Part shown: positions 1 through 6,235 of the stretch, one piece after another
Layout: the number at the start of each line of letters is the position of its first letter
Position numbering within the stretch: the stretch's first letter is position 1
NCBI GenBank assembly: GCA_023416545.1
Contig: JAEZHO010000332.1
Span: 1-7,605, forward strand
DNA length: 7,605 nucleotides
Direction of reading: 5' to 3'
From: Pseudomonadota bacterium
GTDB lineage: Bacteria; Pseudomonadota; Alphaproteobacteria; Rhizobiales; Rhizobiaceae
Notes under the pieces: model-generated
Database searches by the model: none
The model's input: only the letters and a program-made list of their open reading frames with translations
What the model was told of the DNA's origin: nothing
Made by a program: the position numbers and the translations under genes

Positions 1-1112
1 AGGCGCTCGTCCTGCCTGCGGATGGCGCCGTGTACGACGGCCAGCATGAAGACGAGAACCGCGGGAAGAAGGTCTATGGAGATCGCACCGGCCCAGGCCG
101 GAATGAAGTCTCCCGCATAGCGCAATACCGCTTCGGCCGATGAAAGCGGCACGAACCTGCGCTCGGCGACCGGCTCCCGCGCGAGGATTTCGTCGGCCGC
201 CTGGGACAGGACCGTCGATTGTGCCGCGACGGACGTGCGGATTGTCGCCATCACCTGGTCCTGCCGGTCGGCGAGATCCGCGCCCTGGCCGTCCGCGACC
301 GGAGCGATGAAGCCAAGGGTGAGATCCTCCGCCGCGCGCTTGACCGATGGCGCGATGGATGTCTGCTGAAGCGAGGTTATGACCCCGGAAAGAGCCACCA
401 CTTCCGCGGAGAACTGGTCGCTGCGTGGGGCGATGGCGCCGGGCGCCGAGACGAGGGTGCGCATCGTTTCGAGATGGGTGCGGCCCTGGTCGAAGAGGCT
501 GGTGACCCGCTCGCGCGACGCGATGATGCCGCCTTCCAGTTCACCGAGCTGTGCCGACATCTGCGTGAGGAGCTGGACGACGCTGCCGGAACCCGTGGTG
601 CCGGTAAGCGCACCGGATTCCCGCTCGTCCCCGGCAAGACGCGCAAAACGCTCGGAGGTTCGCTGGATGTCCGGCAGGAGGCTCTGTGCGGCAAGCGCGT
701 TCTGGTGCGCCCTGTCGAGATCAGCCGTATAGTCTTCAAGCGTTTCTGCAAGGTGCTGTTCGAGCGCCGCCGAACCGGCAAGCGCCGCCGCATTCAACCA
801 GCTGGACATGGCAATGATTATGGCGCAGCCGAGCGCCATGACGCCCAGCATCGCGCCGCGGGCGGCGGGTCCCGTCACATGCGGATAGAAGCGGGTCATA
901 TATGACCAGAAGGCGTAGATCGCCACCGAAACGGCGGCGGAGTAGATGATCGCCGCAAAGAAGACGGCCGTGGGCGATCCGTCGAGCAGGCTTCGGACGC
1001 CGAGATAGGTATAGACACCGGAGGCGAGAGCCAGGACCGCCAGCGCGAAGCGGGTCATGGTTTCGACGGCGACCACCCCGTCCTGCAGTCGCTGCGATGC
1101 GCCAAGTGCCAT
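1..1112 (-). CDS. Unrecognised multi-pass membrane protein (C-terminus beyond left edge)
   Basis: An open frame runs on the minus strand from ATG at 1112 without a stop to base 1, giving 370 residues with the C-terminus missing. GGAG lies 7 nt before the ATG, which supports this start. The N-terminus has three hydrophobic segments at about residues 21-39, 48-70 and 87-106. A polar, mostly helical region rich in Ala, Gln, Glu and Ser follows (about 107-338; coiled-coil character is likely). A fourth hydrophobic segment lies at about 341-362 (AGAISIDLLPAVLVFMLAVV), and then basic residues. There is no signal peptide cleavage site and no catalytic motif that I recognise. The arrangement of an N-terminal membrane bundle, a long helical domain and a late membrane helix recalls DUF4407-type and other uncharacterised membrane proteins, but I cannot assign a family. 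It lies 143 bp after ubiB on the same strand, so it may be read from the ubi operon or from its own promoter. Codon use matches its neighbours. Confidence 0.85.
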   Translation of the reverse strand, partial: MALGASQRLQDGVVAVETMTRFALAVLALASGVYTYLGVRSLLDGSPTAVFFAAIIYSAAVSVAIYAFWSYMTRFYPHVTGPAARGAMLGVMALGCAIIIAMSSWLNAAALAGSAALEQHLAETLEDYTADLDRAHQNALAAQSLLPDIQRTSERFARLAGDERESGALTGTTGSGSVVQLLTQMSAQLGELEGGIIASRERVTSLFDQGRTHLETMRTLVSAPGAIAPRSDQFSAEVVALSGVITSLQQTSIAPSVKRAAEDLTLGFIAPVADGQGADLADRQDQVMATIRTSVAAQSTVLSQAADEILAREPVAERRFVPLSSAEAVLRYAGDFIPAWAGAISIDLLPAVLVFMLAVVHGAIRRQDER

Positions 1113-1155
1113 GAAGCTACTCCAGACGATTGAATTTCTTAAGAGATGGAGAGGA

Positions 1156-1240
1156 AACCGGCGAAATGAAGGCCGGTTCCGGCGCGCTCATACGCCAGAG
1201 TCCGCACGTTTCCGGCATCGGTGCCGGCCGAGGATCGGCC
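1156..1240. repeat. Small inverted repeats between ubiB and the membrane protein gene
   Basis: Three short hairpins can be seen. AACCGGC at 1156-1162 pairs with GCCGGTT at 1172-1178 (7 bp, 9 nt loop). CCGGCA at 1212-1217 pairs with TGCCGG at 1222-1227 (6 bp, 4 nt loop). GGCCGA at 1226-1231 pairs with TCGGCC at 1235-1240 (6 bp, 3 nt loop). The last two share bases and so exclude each other. In minus-strand transcripts they lie just after the ubiB stop codon. None is followed by a clear T-run, so they could slow or process the ubi transcript, but I do not call a terminator. Confidence 0.35.
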
Positions 1241-1255
1241 CGGCCGGCCGTGGGC

Positions 1256-2818
1256 TCAGGTGAGAGCGATGGCGAGATAGACGAGGCTCAGCGCAATGAT
1301 CCAGAGGGCGACCCGCCCTGACCGGCTGTGGCGGGCTTCCGAGCGGCCGATGGCCTCGGTGGTTTCGGGATCGAAACGCAGCCCGTGCTCGCTCATGTGA
1401 ACGACCTGGTGATGGAACTTCTCGGTCTGGGCGGCAATCTCCGGCAGGGCTTCGGCCAGCTTCACCGCGGCCTTCACCCCGTCCTTCAGGTCGCTGGCGA
1501 TCTGCCTCGGGCCGAGATTGTCCCGGATCCAGTCGCCGACCACCGGCTCGGCCGCCTTCCACATGTTGAAGCGCGGGTTCAGCATCCGCGAAACCCCCTC
1601 GACGACGACCATCGTCTTCTGCAGGAGGATCAGTTCCGGTCGTGTCTGCATCTCGAAGAGATCGGTCACCTCGAAGAGCAGCGCCAGCAGTCGCGCCATG
1701 GAAATCGTCTCAGCCGGCTGCCCGTGAATGGGCTCTCCGATGGCGCGGATCGCCTGGGCAAAGCTCGCGACGTCGTGATGGGCAGGCACATAGCCCGCCT
1801 CGAAATGGACCTCAGCGACGCGCCGGTAGTCCCGGACGATGAAGCCGTAGAGGATTTCGGCGAGGAAGCGCCGCTCTTTTTTCCCCAGCCGACCCACGAT
1901 CCCCATGTCGACGGCGACGATCGTGCCGACGTCGTCGACGAACAGGTTGCCCGGATGCATGTCGGCATGGAAGAAGCCGTCACGCAGCGTATGACGCAGG
2001 AAAGACTGGATCAGCGTTTCGGCAAGTCGATCGAGATCGTGGCCGGCAGCCCGCAACGCATCCATGTCCGACAGCTTGATGCCGTCGATCCACTCCATGG
2101 TGATGACGTCACGGCCGGTCCTTTCCCAGTCGACGACCGGCACCCGGAAGCCCGGATCGTTCCTGGTGTTTTCCGCGATCTCGGACAGGGCCGCCGCCTC
2201 GAGACGAAGGTCCATCTCCACCTTGGTGGTCTGCTCGAGCGTTCGCGTAACCTCGACGGGGCGGAGCCGGCGGCTGGAGGGCATGAACCGCTCCTGCATC
2301 CGTGCGAGCAGGTACATGCTTTCGATGTCGTGGGCGAAACGCTGCCGCACGCCCGGTCGCACCACCTTGACCGCCACCTTGCGTCCGTTGACATGGGCGG
2401 GATGGACCTGTGCGATGGAGGCCGCCGCGATCGGTTCGCCGAATTCGGAGTAGAGATCGGCGATCGTTCGGCCGAGCGAAAGTTCTATCTCCGCCTTCGC
2501 TGTCTGCGTCGGGAAGAAGGACATACGGTCCTGGAGCATGGCGAGATCGAGCGCCCAGTCCACGCCGACCACATCGGGACGGGTGGCGAGGAACTGTCCG
2601 ATCTTCACGTAGGACGGGCCGAGTCGGTCGACGGCGCGCGACAGGCGTATGCTGCGGGCCTCGCGTTTTGCACGGAAGCGGGCGAACGGCTCCGTCAGCG
2701 CCTTGAGGATGCCGATGGAGGGCGGCATGTCCTGCGTCGGGAGAGCCGAGACCACGCCCTCGCGGACGAGCACCCAGCCCACGCGGGCTAGCCGGAAATA
2801 GGCGCCGATCGTGCTCAT
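1256..2818 (-). CDS. ubiB: UbiB, atypical kinase/ATPase of ubiquinone biosynthesis
   Basis: A 520-residue member of the ABC1/ADCK/UbiB atypical kinase family. The family supports ubiquinone biosynthesis at the inner membrane, probably as an ATPase rather than a protein kinase. Family marks are present in order: KxGQ motif KIGQ at 72-75; Ala-rich nucleotide loop AAAS at 131-134, which replaces the Gly-rich loop of ordinary kinases; invariant Lys in VAVK at 151; EMD..LE segment at 201-207; catalytic loop HADMHPGN at 284-291; and DMG, the DFG equivalent, at 304-306. One hydrophobic C-terminal segment (about 503-519) would anchor it in the membrane; E. coli UbiB has two, so the tail is slightly short. 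The ATG at 2818 has only a weak GGGG-type ribosome binding site, and the nearby upstream ATGs are out of frame. ubiE ends 42 bp upstream, so the two are almost certainly one operon. Confidence 0.95.
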   Translation of the reverse strand: MSTIGAYFRLARVGWVLVREGVVSALPTQDMPPSIGILKALTEPFARFRAKREARSIRLSRAVDRLGPSYVKIGQFLATRPDVVGVDWALDLAMLQDRMSFFPTQTAKAEIELSLGRTIADLYSEFGEPIAAASIAQVHPAHVNGRKVAVKVVRPGVRQRFAHDIESMYLLARMQERFMPSSRRLRPVEVTRTLEQTTKVEMDLRLEAAALSEIAENTRNDPGFRVPVVDWERTGRDVITMEWIDGIKLSDMDALRAAGHDLDRLAETLIQSFLRHTLRDGFFHADMHPGNLFVDDVGTIVAVDMGIVGRLGKKERRFLAEILYGFIVRDYRRVAEVHFEAGYVPAHHDVASFAQAIRAIGEPIHGQPAETISMARLLALLFEVTDLFEMQTRPELILLQKTMVVVEGVSRMLNPRFNMWKAAEPVVGDWIRDNLGPRQIASDLKDGVKAAVKLAEALPEIAAQTEKFHHQVVHMSEHGLRFDPETTEAIGRSEARHSRSGRVALWIIALSLVYLAIALT

Positions 2819-2860
2819 GGGCAGGCCCCGACGCGATGCATTTTCATCCGCATCATACGC

Positions 2861-3637
2861 TCACAGCTTCCAGCCGGAATGAAGCGCAGCGATGCCGCCC
2901 GAATAATTGGTATAGCTGACGCGGGAAAAGCCGGCATTGCGTATCATGGCCGCGAAGCTCTCCTGATTGGGGAACTTGCGAATGGACTCGACGAGGTACT
3001 GGTAGGGCTCGCTGTCACCGGTGATCATCTTCCCGAACCGTGGGATCGCCTTGAACGACCATTCGTCGTAGATCCGGTCGAGGAGCGGCAGTTCCACTTC
3101 GGAAAACTCCAGAACCAGCAGGCGGCCGCCGCGCTTGAGCACCCGGTGGGCTTCCGACAGCGCCACATCGATGCGGGGCACGTTGCGGATGCCGAAGGCG
3201 ATCGTATAGGCGTCGAAAGTGTTCGGCTGGAACGGCAGTTCCTCGGCATTCGCCTCCACGAAGGTGAGGTTGTCGGAAAGGCCCTTCTTGCGGGCCCGCT
3301 CGGCCCCCACGGCGAGCATGGAGCCGTTGATGTCCAGAACGGTCGCGTGAGCCTTCCGGCCTGACGCCTCGACGATCCTGAAGGCGATGTCACCCGTACC
3401 GCCGGCGACATCCAGCACATTGAATGCGGGGTCCTTGCGCGGGTTGAGCGCGGCCACCATGGCGTCCTTCCAGAGCCGGTGAAGCCCGCCCGACATGACG
3501 TCGTTCATGATGTCGTAGCGTTTCGCGACCTTGTGAAAGACGTCGTTGACGAGGTGCTGCTTCTCGCCCTCGGCGACCTGGCGGAAACCGTAGGACGTTT
3601 CCATGCCGCCATCTGCGGAGGTGCGTGCTTCACTCAT
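2861..3637 (-). CDS. ubiE: UbiE, C-methyltransferase of ubiquinone/menaquinone synthesis
   Basis: A 258-residue SAM-dependent methyltransferase that adds the C-methyl group to the benzoquinol ring in ubiquinone biosynthesis (and to demethylmenaquinol where menaquinone is made). UbiE signature YDIMNDVMSGGLHRLWK lies at 41-57. The SAM-binding motif I VLDVAGGTGD is at 74-83, the acidic ribose-binding residue at D102, NAEELPF at 130-136, and the second UbiE signature around NVPRIDVALSEAHRVLKRGG at 152-171. It ends in the usual SGWKL. The length is normal for the alphaproteobacterial form. AAGGAG lies 5 nt before the ATG at 3637, so the start is well supported. It is the first gene of the minus-strand operon with ubiB and is divergent from mutM. 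Rhizobia generally make ubiquinone-10, so I infer the ubiquinone branch. Confidence 0.96.
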   Translation of the reverse strand: MSEARTSADGGMETSYGFRQVAEGEKQHLVNDVFHKVAKRYDIMNDVMSGGLHRLWKDAMVAALNPRKDPAFNVLDVAGGTGDIAFRIVEASGRKAHATVLDINGSMLAVGAERARKKGLSDNLTFVEANAEELPFQPNTFDAYTIAFGIRNVPRIDVALSEAHRVLKRGGRLLVLEFSEVELPLLDRIYDEWSFKAIPRFGKMITGDSEPYQYLVESIRKFPNQESFAAMIRNAGFSRVSYTNYSGGIAALHSGWKL

Positions 3638-3670
3638 CGGAACTCCTTGTTCGTCATCCGGTCGGCGACC

Positions 3671-3697
3671 ATAGCGAAATCGCTTTCGCCTCGCTAT
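3671..3697. repeat. Nested inverted repeat in the ubiE/mutM divergent region
   Basis: ATAGCGA at 3671-3677 is the exact reverse complement of TCGCTAT at 3691-3697. Inside it, GCGAAA at 3674-3679 pairs with TTTCGC at 3684-3689. The outer and inner pairings overlap and so compete. It would lie in the ubiE leader if the minus-strand promoter proposed at 3738-3766 is real, or upstream of the mutM promoter on the other strand. It could be a dimeric repressor operator or an RNA hairpin. The regulator is unknown. Confidence 0.4.
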
Positions 3698-3737
3698 CTG
3701 TGCCGCATGTCGACGACGATGCGGCCGCTGGTCTCGG

Positions 3738-3766
3738 TCTATAGACGAGGCGGGCGGGGCTTGGAA
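3738..3766 (-). promoter_or_regulatory. Candidate ubiE-ubiB promoter; its -10 palindrome may also serve mutM
   Basis: On the minus strand, TTCCAA (3766-3761) is 17 nt from TATAGA (3743-3738). The -10 is good, but the -35 matches TTGACA poorly (3 of 6). The -10 lies in the 10 bp palindrome GTCTATAGAC at 3737-3746, so the plus strand also reads TATAGA at 3740-3745. That position would suit mutM with a leader of about 30 nt, although no plus-strand -35 is visible. The gap is only 146 bp and must hold both promoters, which makes a shared -10 plausible. Confidence 0.35.
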
Positions 3767-3783
3767 CAGGAAGTTAGATACTC

Positions 3784-4674
3784 ATGCCGGAATTGCCAGA
3801 GGTGGAGACGGTGCGGCGCGGGCTTTCGCCGGCCATGGAGGGGGCCACCATCGACAAGCTGGAGCTTCGCCGGCAGGATCTGCGTTTTCGGCTTCCGGAG
3901 AATTTCGCCGCCGCGGTGGAGGGAAAGCGCATCCTCTCCTTGGGGCGGCGCGCAAAATATCTGCTGATCGAGCTCGACGGCGACCTGACCATCATCTCCC
4001 ACCTCGGAATGTCCGGCTCATTCCGGGTCGAAGAAGGGTCGGGTTCGCAATTGCCGGGAGACTTCGCCCTTCCACGCTCAAAGGACGAAAAGCATGACCA
4101 TGTCGTCTTCCACGTGCAGTCTCAGCAAGGTCGCTGCCGGGTGATCTACAACGATCCGCGGCGCTTCGGCTTCATGCATCTTTGGAAACGCAGCCAGCTG
4201 GATGCCTATCCCCCCTTCGTCGGGCTTGGCCCCGAGCCCACCGGCAACCTGCTCGATGCCGGCTATCTTGCAAAGCGGCTGGCCGGCAAAAGCCAGCCCC
4301 TCAAGGGTGCCCTTCTCGACCAGAGCCTGATCGCGGGGCTTGGCAATATCTACGTCTGCGAGGCGCTCTGGCGCTCGCACCTCTCGCCGCTTCGCAAATC
4401 AGGATCCCTGGTGACGCCGACAGGCAAGCCGAAGAAGGAGCTTCTGCTCCTGACGGACGCCATTCGTGCGGTCATTGCCGATGCCATCGCAGCCGGGGGC
4501 TCTTCGTTGCGGGACCACATCCAGGCCGACGGTTCGCTCGGCTATTTCCAGCACTCCTTCTCCGTCTATGACCGGGAAGGAGAGGCTTGCAGGACGCCAG
4601 GGTGCAGCGGTACGGTCTCGCGCATTGTCCAGGCTGGCCGCTCTTCTTTCTATTGTGCCAGTTGCCAGAAATAG
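3784..4674 (+). CDS. mutM: MutM (Fpg), formamidopyrimidine-DNA glycosylase / AP lyase
   Basis: A 296-residue base excision repair enzyme that removes 8-oxoguanine and formamidopyrimidines and nicks the abasic site. The start is certain because the mature catalytic N-terminus is Pro2-Glu3 (MPELPEVETVRRG). Also visible are the beta-hairpin lysine K58 in GRRAKYLL, HLGMSG at 73-78, NDPRRFG at 123-129, and the helix-two-turn-helix segment GLGNIYVCE at 185-193. A C-terminal zinc finger uses C269, C274, C291 and C294. The first cysteine pair is spaced CX4C rather than the CX2C of E. coli, which I believe is usual in rhizobial MutM. It is longer than E. coli Fpg (269 residues), partly through a polar insertion at about 83-105. 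The ribosome binding site is weak (AGGAAG about 11 nt before the ATG). The next gene starts 16 bp after its stop codon. Confidence 0.97.
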   Translation: MPELPEVETVRRGLSPAMEGATIDKLELRRQDLRFRLPENFAAAVEGKRILSLGRRAKYLLIELDGDLTIISHLGMSGSFRVEEGSGSQLPGDFALPRSKDEKHDHVVFHVQSQQGRCRVIYNDPRRFGFMHLWKRSQLDAYPPFVGLGPEPTGNLLDAGYLAKRLAGKSQPLKGALLDQSLIAGLGNIYVCEALWRSHLSPLRKSGSLVTPTGKPKKELLLLTDAIRAVIADAIAAGGSSLRDHIQADGSLGYFQHSFSVYDREGEACRTPGCSGTVSRIVQAGRSSFYCASCQK

Positions 4675-4690
4675 GGGAGGAGCCACCACC

Positions 4691-5467
4691 ATGCAGGATT
4701 TCGAAACGCTGCTGATCGAGACGCGCGGCAATGTCGGGCTGATCACGCTTAACCGTCCGAAGGCGCTGAACGCCTTGAACTCGACCGTGATGCGCGAACT
4801 TACGCAGGCGCTTCGCGCCTTCGAAGCCGATACGGAGATCGGGGCGATCGTGCTGGCCGGATCGGAGAAGGCCTTTGCCGCCGGCGCCGACATCAAGGAA
4901 ATGCAGCCGGTGAATTTCGTCGATGCGTACCTCGAGGACCTGCTCGGCGGCTGGGATGCGATCGCCGCGACGCGCAAGCCTCTGATTGCAGCGGTCTCGG
5001 GCTATGCGCTAGGCGGGGGCTGCGAACTTGCCATGATGTGCGACTTCATCATCGCGGCGGAGAACGCCAGGTTCGGGCAGCCTGAAATCACCCTCGGCGT
5101 CATTCCCGGCATGGGCGGATCGCAGCGGCTCACGCGGGCGGTGGGCAAGGCGAAGGCCATGGACCTCGTCCTGACCGGCAGGATGATGGACGCGGCAGAG
5201 GCCGAGCGGGCAGGTCTCGTTGCCCGCGTGGTTTCCACGGAGCGCCTGCTCGATGAAGCGCTTGAGGCGGCCGCGAGGATTGCGTCCTTCTCGCGGGTCG
5301 CGGTGCTGATGGCGAAGGACGCCGTCAACAGGGCCGACGAGCTGACGCTGGCCGAGGGACTTCGCCTGGAGCGGCGCCTGTTTCAGTCCCTGTTCGCCAC
5401 CGCCGACCAGAAGGAAGGAATGGCAGCCTTCGTGGAGAAGCGGAAGCCCGACTTCACCAACCGCTGA
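4691..5467 (+). CDS. fadB1: Enoyl-CoA hydratase (crotonase family)
   Basis: A 258-residue stand-alone crotonase that hydrates 2-enoyl-CoA to 3-hydroxyacyl-CoA in fatty acid beta-oxidation or related acyl-CoA pathways. Aligned by eye to rat mitochondrial hydratase, the oxyanion-hole residues are A66 (AFAAGADIKEM, 61-71) and G109 (GYALGGGCELAM, 104-115). The two catalytic glutamates E112 and E132 (GQPEITLGVIPGMGG, 129-143) are both present, so it should be an active hydratase and not just an isomerase-like relative. GGGAGGAG at 4675-4682, 8 nt before the ATG, fixes the start at 4691; the frame stays open upstream inside mutM, but that part is not the protein. The 16 bp gap implies co-transcription with mutM. 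The symbol follows my recollection of the S. meliloti gene beside rpsT; echA or paaF would be equally fair. The chain length of its substrate cannot be read from the sequence. Confidence 0.93.
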   Translation: MQDFETLLIETRGNVGLITLNRPKALNALNSTVMRELTQALRAFEADTEIGAIVLAGSEKAFAAGADIKEMQPVNFVDAYLEDLLGGWDAIAATRKPLIAAVSGYALGGGCELAMMCDFIIAAENARFGQPEITLGVIPGMGGSQRLTRAVGKAKAMDLVLTGRMMDAAEAERAGLVARVVSTERLLDEALEAAARIASFSRVAVLMAKDAVNRADELTLAEGLRLERRLFQSLFATADQKEGMAAFVEKRKPDFTNR

Positions 5468-5480
5468 AGCAAAATGCGCG

Positions 5481-5509
5481 TTGACGGCGGGCGTCATTCA
5501 AGTTATATG
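5481..5509 (+). promoter_or_regulatory. rpsT promoter
   Basis: TTGACG at 5481-5486 and TATATG at 5504-5509 are 17 nt apart. Read against the rhizobial housekeeping pattern CTTGAC-N17-CTATAT, the fit is GTTGAC-N17-TTATAT. It starts 13 bp after the hydratase stop codon and is the best promoter in the window, as expected for a ribosomal protein gene. An inverted repeat TGACG-N5-CGTCA (5482-5496) overlaps the -35 and the spacer. The predicted start near 5516 gives a leader of about 115 nt. Confidence 0.75.
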
Positions 5510-5523
5510 CCGCGCCACAGTTG

Positions 5524-5586
5524 GGAAAGCCCGTCAAGGCTTCCTCTAATGCTCCCGAATTGCTGAAGGTTTGGTCGCTGACGACC
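5524..5586 (+). promoter_or_regulatory. Structured rpsT mRNA leader
   Basis: Two hairpins are visible in the predicted leader. GGAAAGCC at 5524-5531 pairs with GGCTTCC at 5538-5544 with one bulged A and a 6 nt loop. GGTCG at 5573-5577 pairs with CGACC at 5582-5586 around the loop CTGA. S20 is known to control its own translation in E. coli, so these could be an S20 binding site, but the sequence does not prove it and I know of no matching named leader family. Confidence 0.4.
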
Positions 5587-5629
5587 GCGGCAACGGTGGA
5601 GTTTGGTTCGAATTCGTAGAGAGGCATAA

Positions 5630-5896
5630 ATGGCCAATACAACTTCGGCGAAAAAGGCGACCCGCAAGATCGCTCGCCGTACCGCAGTCAACAAGGCTCG
5701 CCGTTCGCGCGTTCGCGGCTTCATCCGCAAGGTGGAAGAGGCGATTGCCACCGGTGACGTCGCAGTTGCCGCCGAAGCTCTGAAGGCGGCTCAGCCCGAG
5801 ATCCACCGCGCAGCGACGAAGGGTGTCCTTCATCGCAATACCGCGTCTCGCAAGGTGTCGCGCCTGGCGGCCCGCGTGAAGGCTCTCTCGGCCTAA
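5630..5896 (+). CDS. rpsT: Small ribosomal subunit protein S20
   Basis: An 88-residue, very basic protein that binds 16S rRNA in the lower body of the 30S subunit early in assembly. The N-terminus MANTTSAKKATRKIARR and the segment KGVLHRNTASRKVSRL at 64-79 are typical S20, and the length is right for the family. The ATG at 5630 follows AGAGAGG (5618-5624) with a 5 nt spacer. It has its own strong promoter and a clear terminator, so it is probably transcribed alone, although read-through from the hydratase gene 162 bp upstream is possible. Confidence 0.98.
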   Translation: MANTTSAKKATRKIARRTAVNKARRSRVRGFIRKVEEAIATGDVAVAAEALKAAQPEIHRAATKGVLHRNTASRKVSRLAARVKALSA

Positions 5897-5922
5897 TATT
5901 AGCAAATCAAAAATCTGTGATG

Positions 5923-5947
5923 AGCCTGGCCCTTGTGCCGGGCTTTT
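5923..5947 (+). terminator. Rho-independent terminator after rpsT
   Basis: GCCTGGC at 5924-5930 pairs with GCCGGGC at 5937-5943 (7 bp with one G-U pair) around the 6 nt loop CCTTGT. A flanking A-T pair and TTTT at 5944-5947 follow. It lies 27 bp after the rpsT stop codon. It should separate rpsT from dnaA, so dnaA needs its own promoter further on. Confidence 0.85.
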
Positions 5948-5997
5948 CTGATTCCGGCTTTTGCACGTCAGTTGAATGACGGAGACCGGCCGCAACG

Positions 5998-6013
5998 TGT
6001 CACTGCAGTGACA
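5998..6013. repeat. 16 bp perfect palindrome TGTCACTGCAGTGACA
   Basis: All 16 bases are self-complementary with no central loop. This is the form of a binding site for a dimeric regulator, not of an RNA hairpin. A further half-site TGTCAC occurs at 6050-6055, and the two flank the TA-rich patch and the IHF match. No protein is assigned. Confidence 0.6.
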
Positions 6014-6028
6014 GAAAAAATATATATT

Positions 6029-6041
6029 TATCAATAGCTTG
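6029..6041 (+). promoter_or_regulatory. Probable IHF binding site upstream of dnaA
   Basis: TATCAATAGCTTG matches the IHF consensus WATCAANNNNTTR at every specified base. It is preceded by an A/T-rich stretch at 6014-6028, as strong IHF sites often are. IHF bends DNA and would bring the palindrome at 5998 close to sites on the other side. The local AT-richness makes a chance match easier. Confidence 0.5.
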
Positions 6042-6096
6042 TTAGAGGTTGTCACAGCGTGCTGGTTCCGGGCTCCCTTTGAATGAGGCGAAAACC

Positions 6097-6223
6097 GAGT
6101 CAAGTTCTTTTTTATTTTTTCTGTGTGCTGCGGGTAATTTGAGGTGGCGTTTTTGAATCTCGTTGATTCAACAGCGATTCTCCAAAACCCGTTTCCGGTG
6201 ATGCCAATCCGCTCGAAAGAGTC
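6097..6223. promoter_or_regulatory. Cluster of GANTC (CcrM methylation) sites
   Basis: GANTC occurs at 6097, 6155, 6165, 6176 and 6219, with one more outlier at 5950. Three fall within 26 bp (6155-6180). GANTC is the target of the cell-cycle methylase CcrM, which is present across most Alphaproteobacteria. In Caulobacter, methylation of GANTC in the dnaA promoter affects its transcription. The same use here is inferred. Confidence 0.6.
6153..6171. repeat. Inverted repeat TTGAATC-N5-GATTCAA containing two GANTC sites
   Basis: TTGAATC at 6153-6159 is the exact reverse complement of GATTCAA at 6165-6171, with TCGTT between. Each arm contains a full GANTC. It could be an operator whose binding depends on methylation. 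It would also form only a weak AT-rich RNA hairpin, so a DNA role seems likelier. Confidence 0.45.
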
Positions 6224-6235
6224 AACGGTCGCCAA

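Noticed and set aside
219..905. A 228-residue plus-strand frame in the left region, plus overlapping shorter frames on both strands
   Set aside because: They are Arg- and Gly-rich and have no domain. The minus-strand membrane protein frame explains the stretch better, with a ribosome binding site and clear membrane helices.
1328..2791. A 487-residue open frame on the plus strand opposite ubiB
   Set aside because: It is a shadow of ubiB caused by high GC and lacks any family likeness, whereas the minus frame carries every UbiB motif.
4466..4690. Longer start for the enoyl-CoA hydratase, overlapping the 3' end of mutM
   Set aside because: The extra residues do not resemble the crotonase family, while ATG 4691 has a strong ribosome binding site and matches the usual N-terminus and length.
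6060..6123. Terminator or small RNA end at the T-rich tract 6105-6121
   Set aside because: I could not find a solid GC-rich stem directly before the T-run, so the tract is reported only as part of the AT-rich island.
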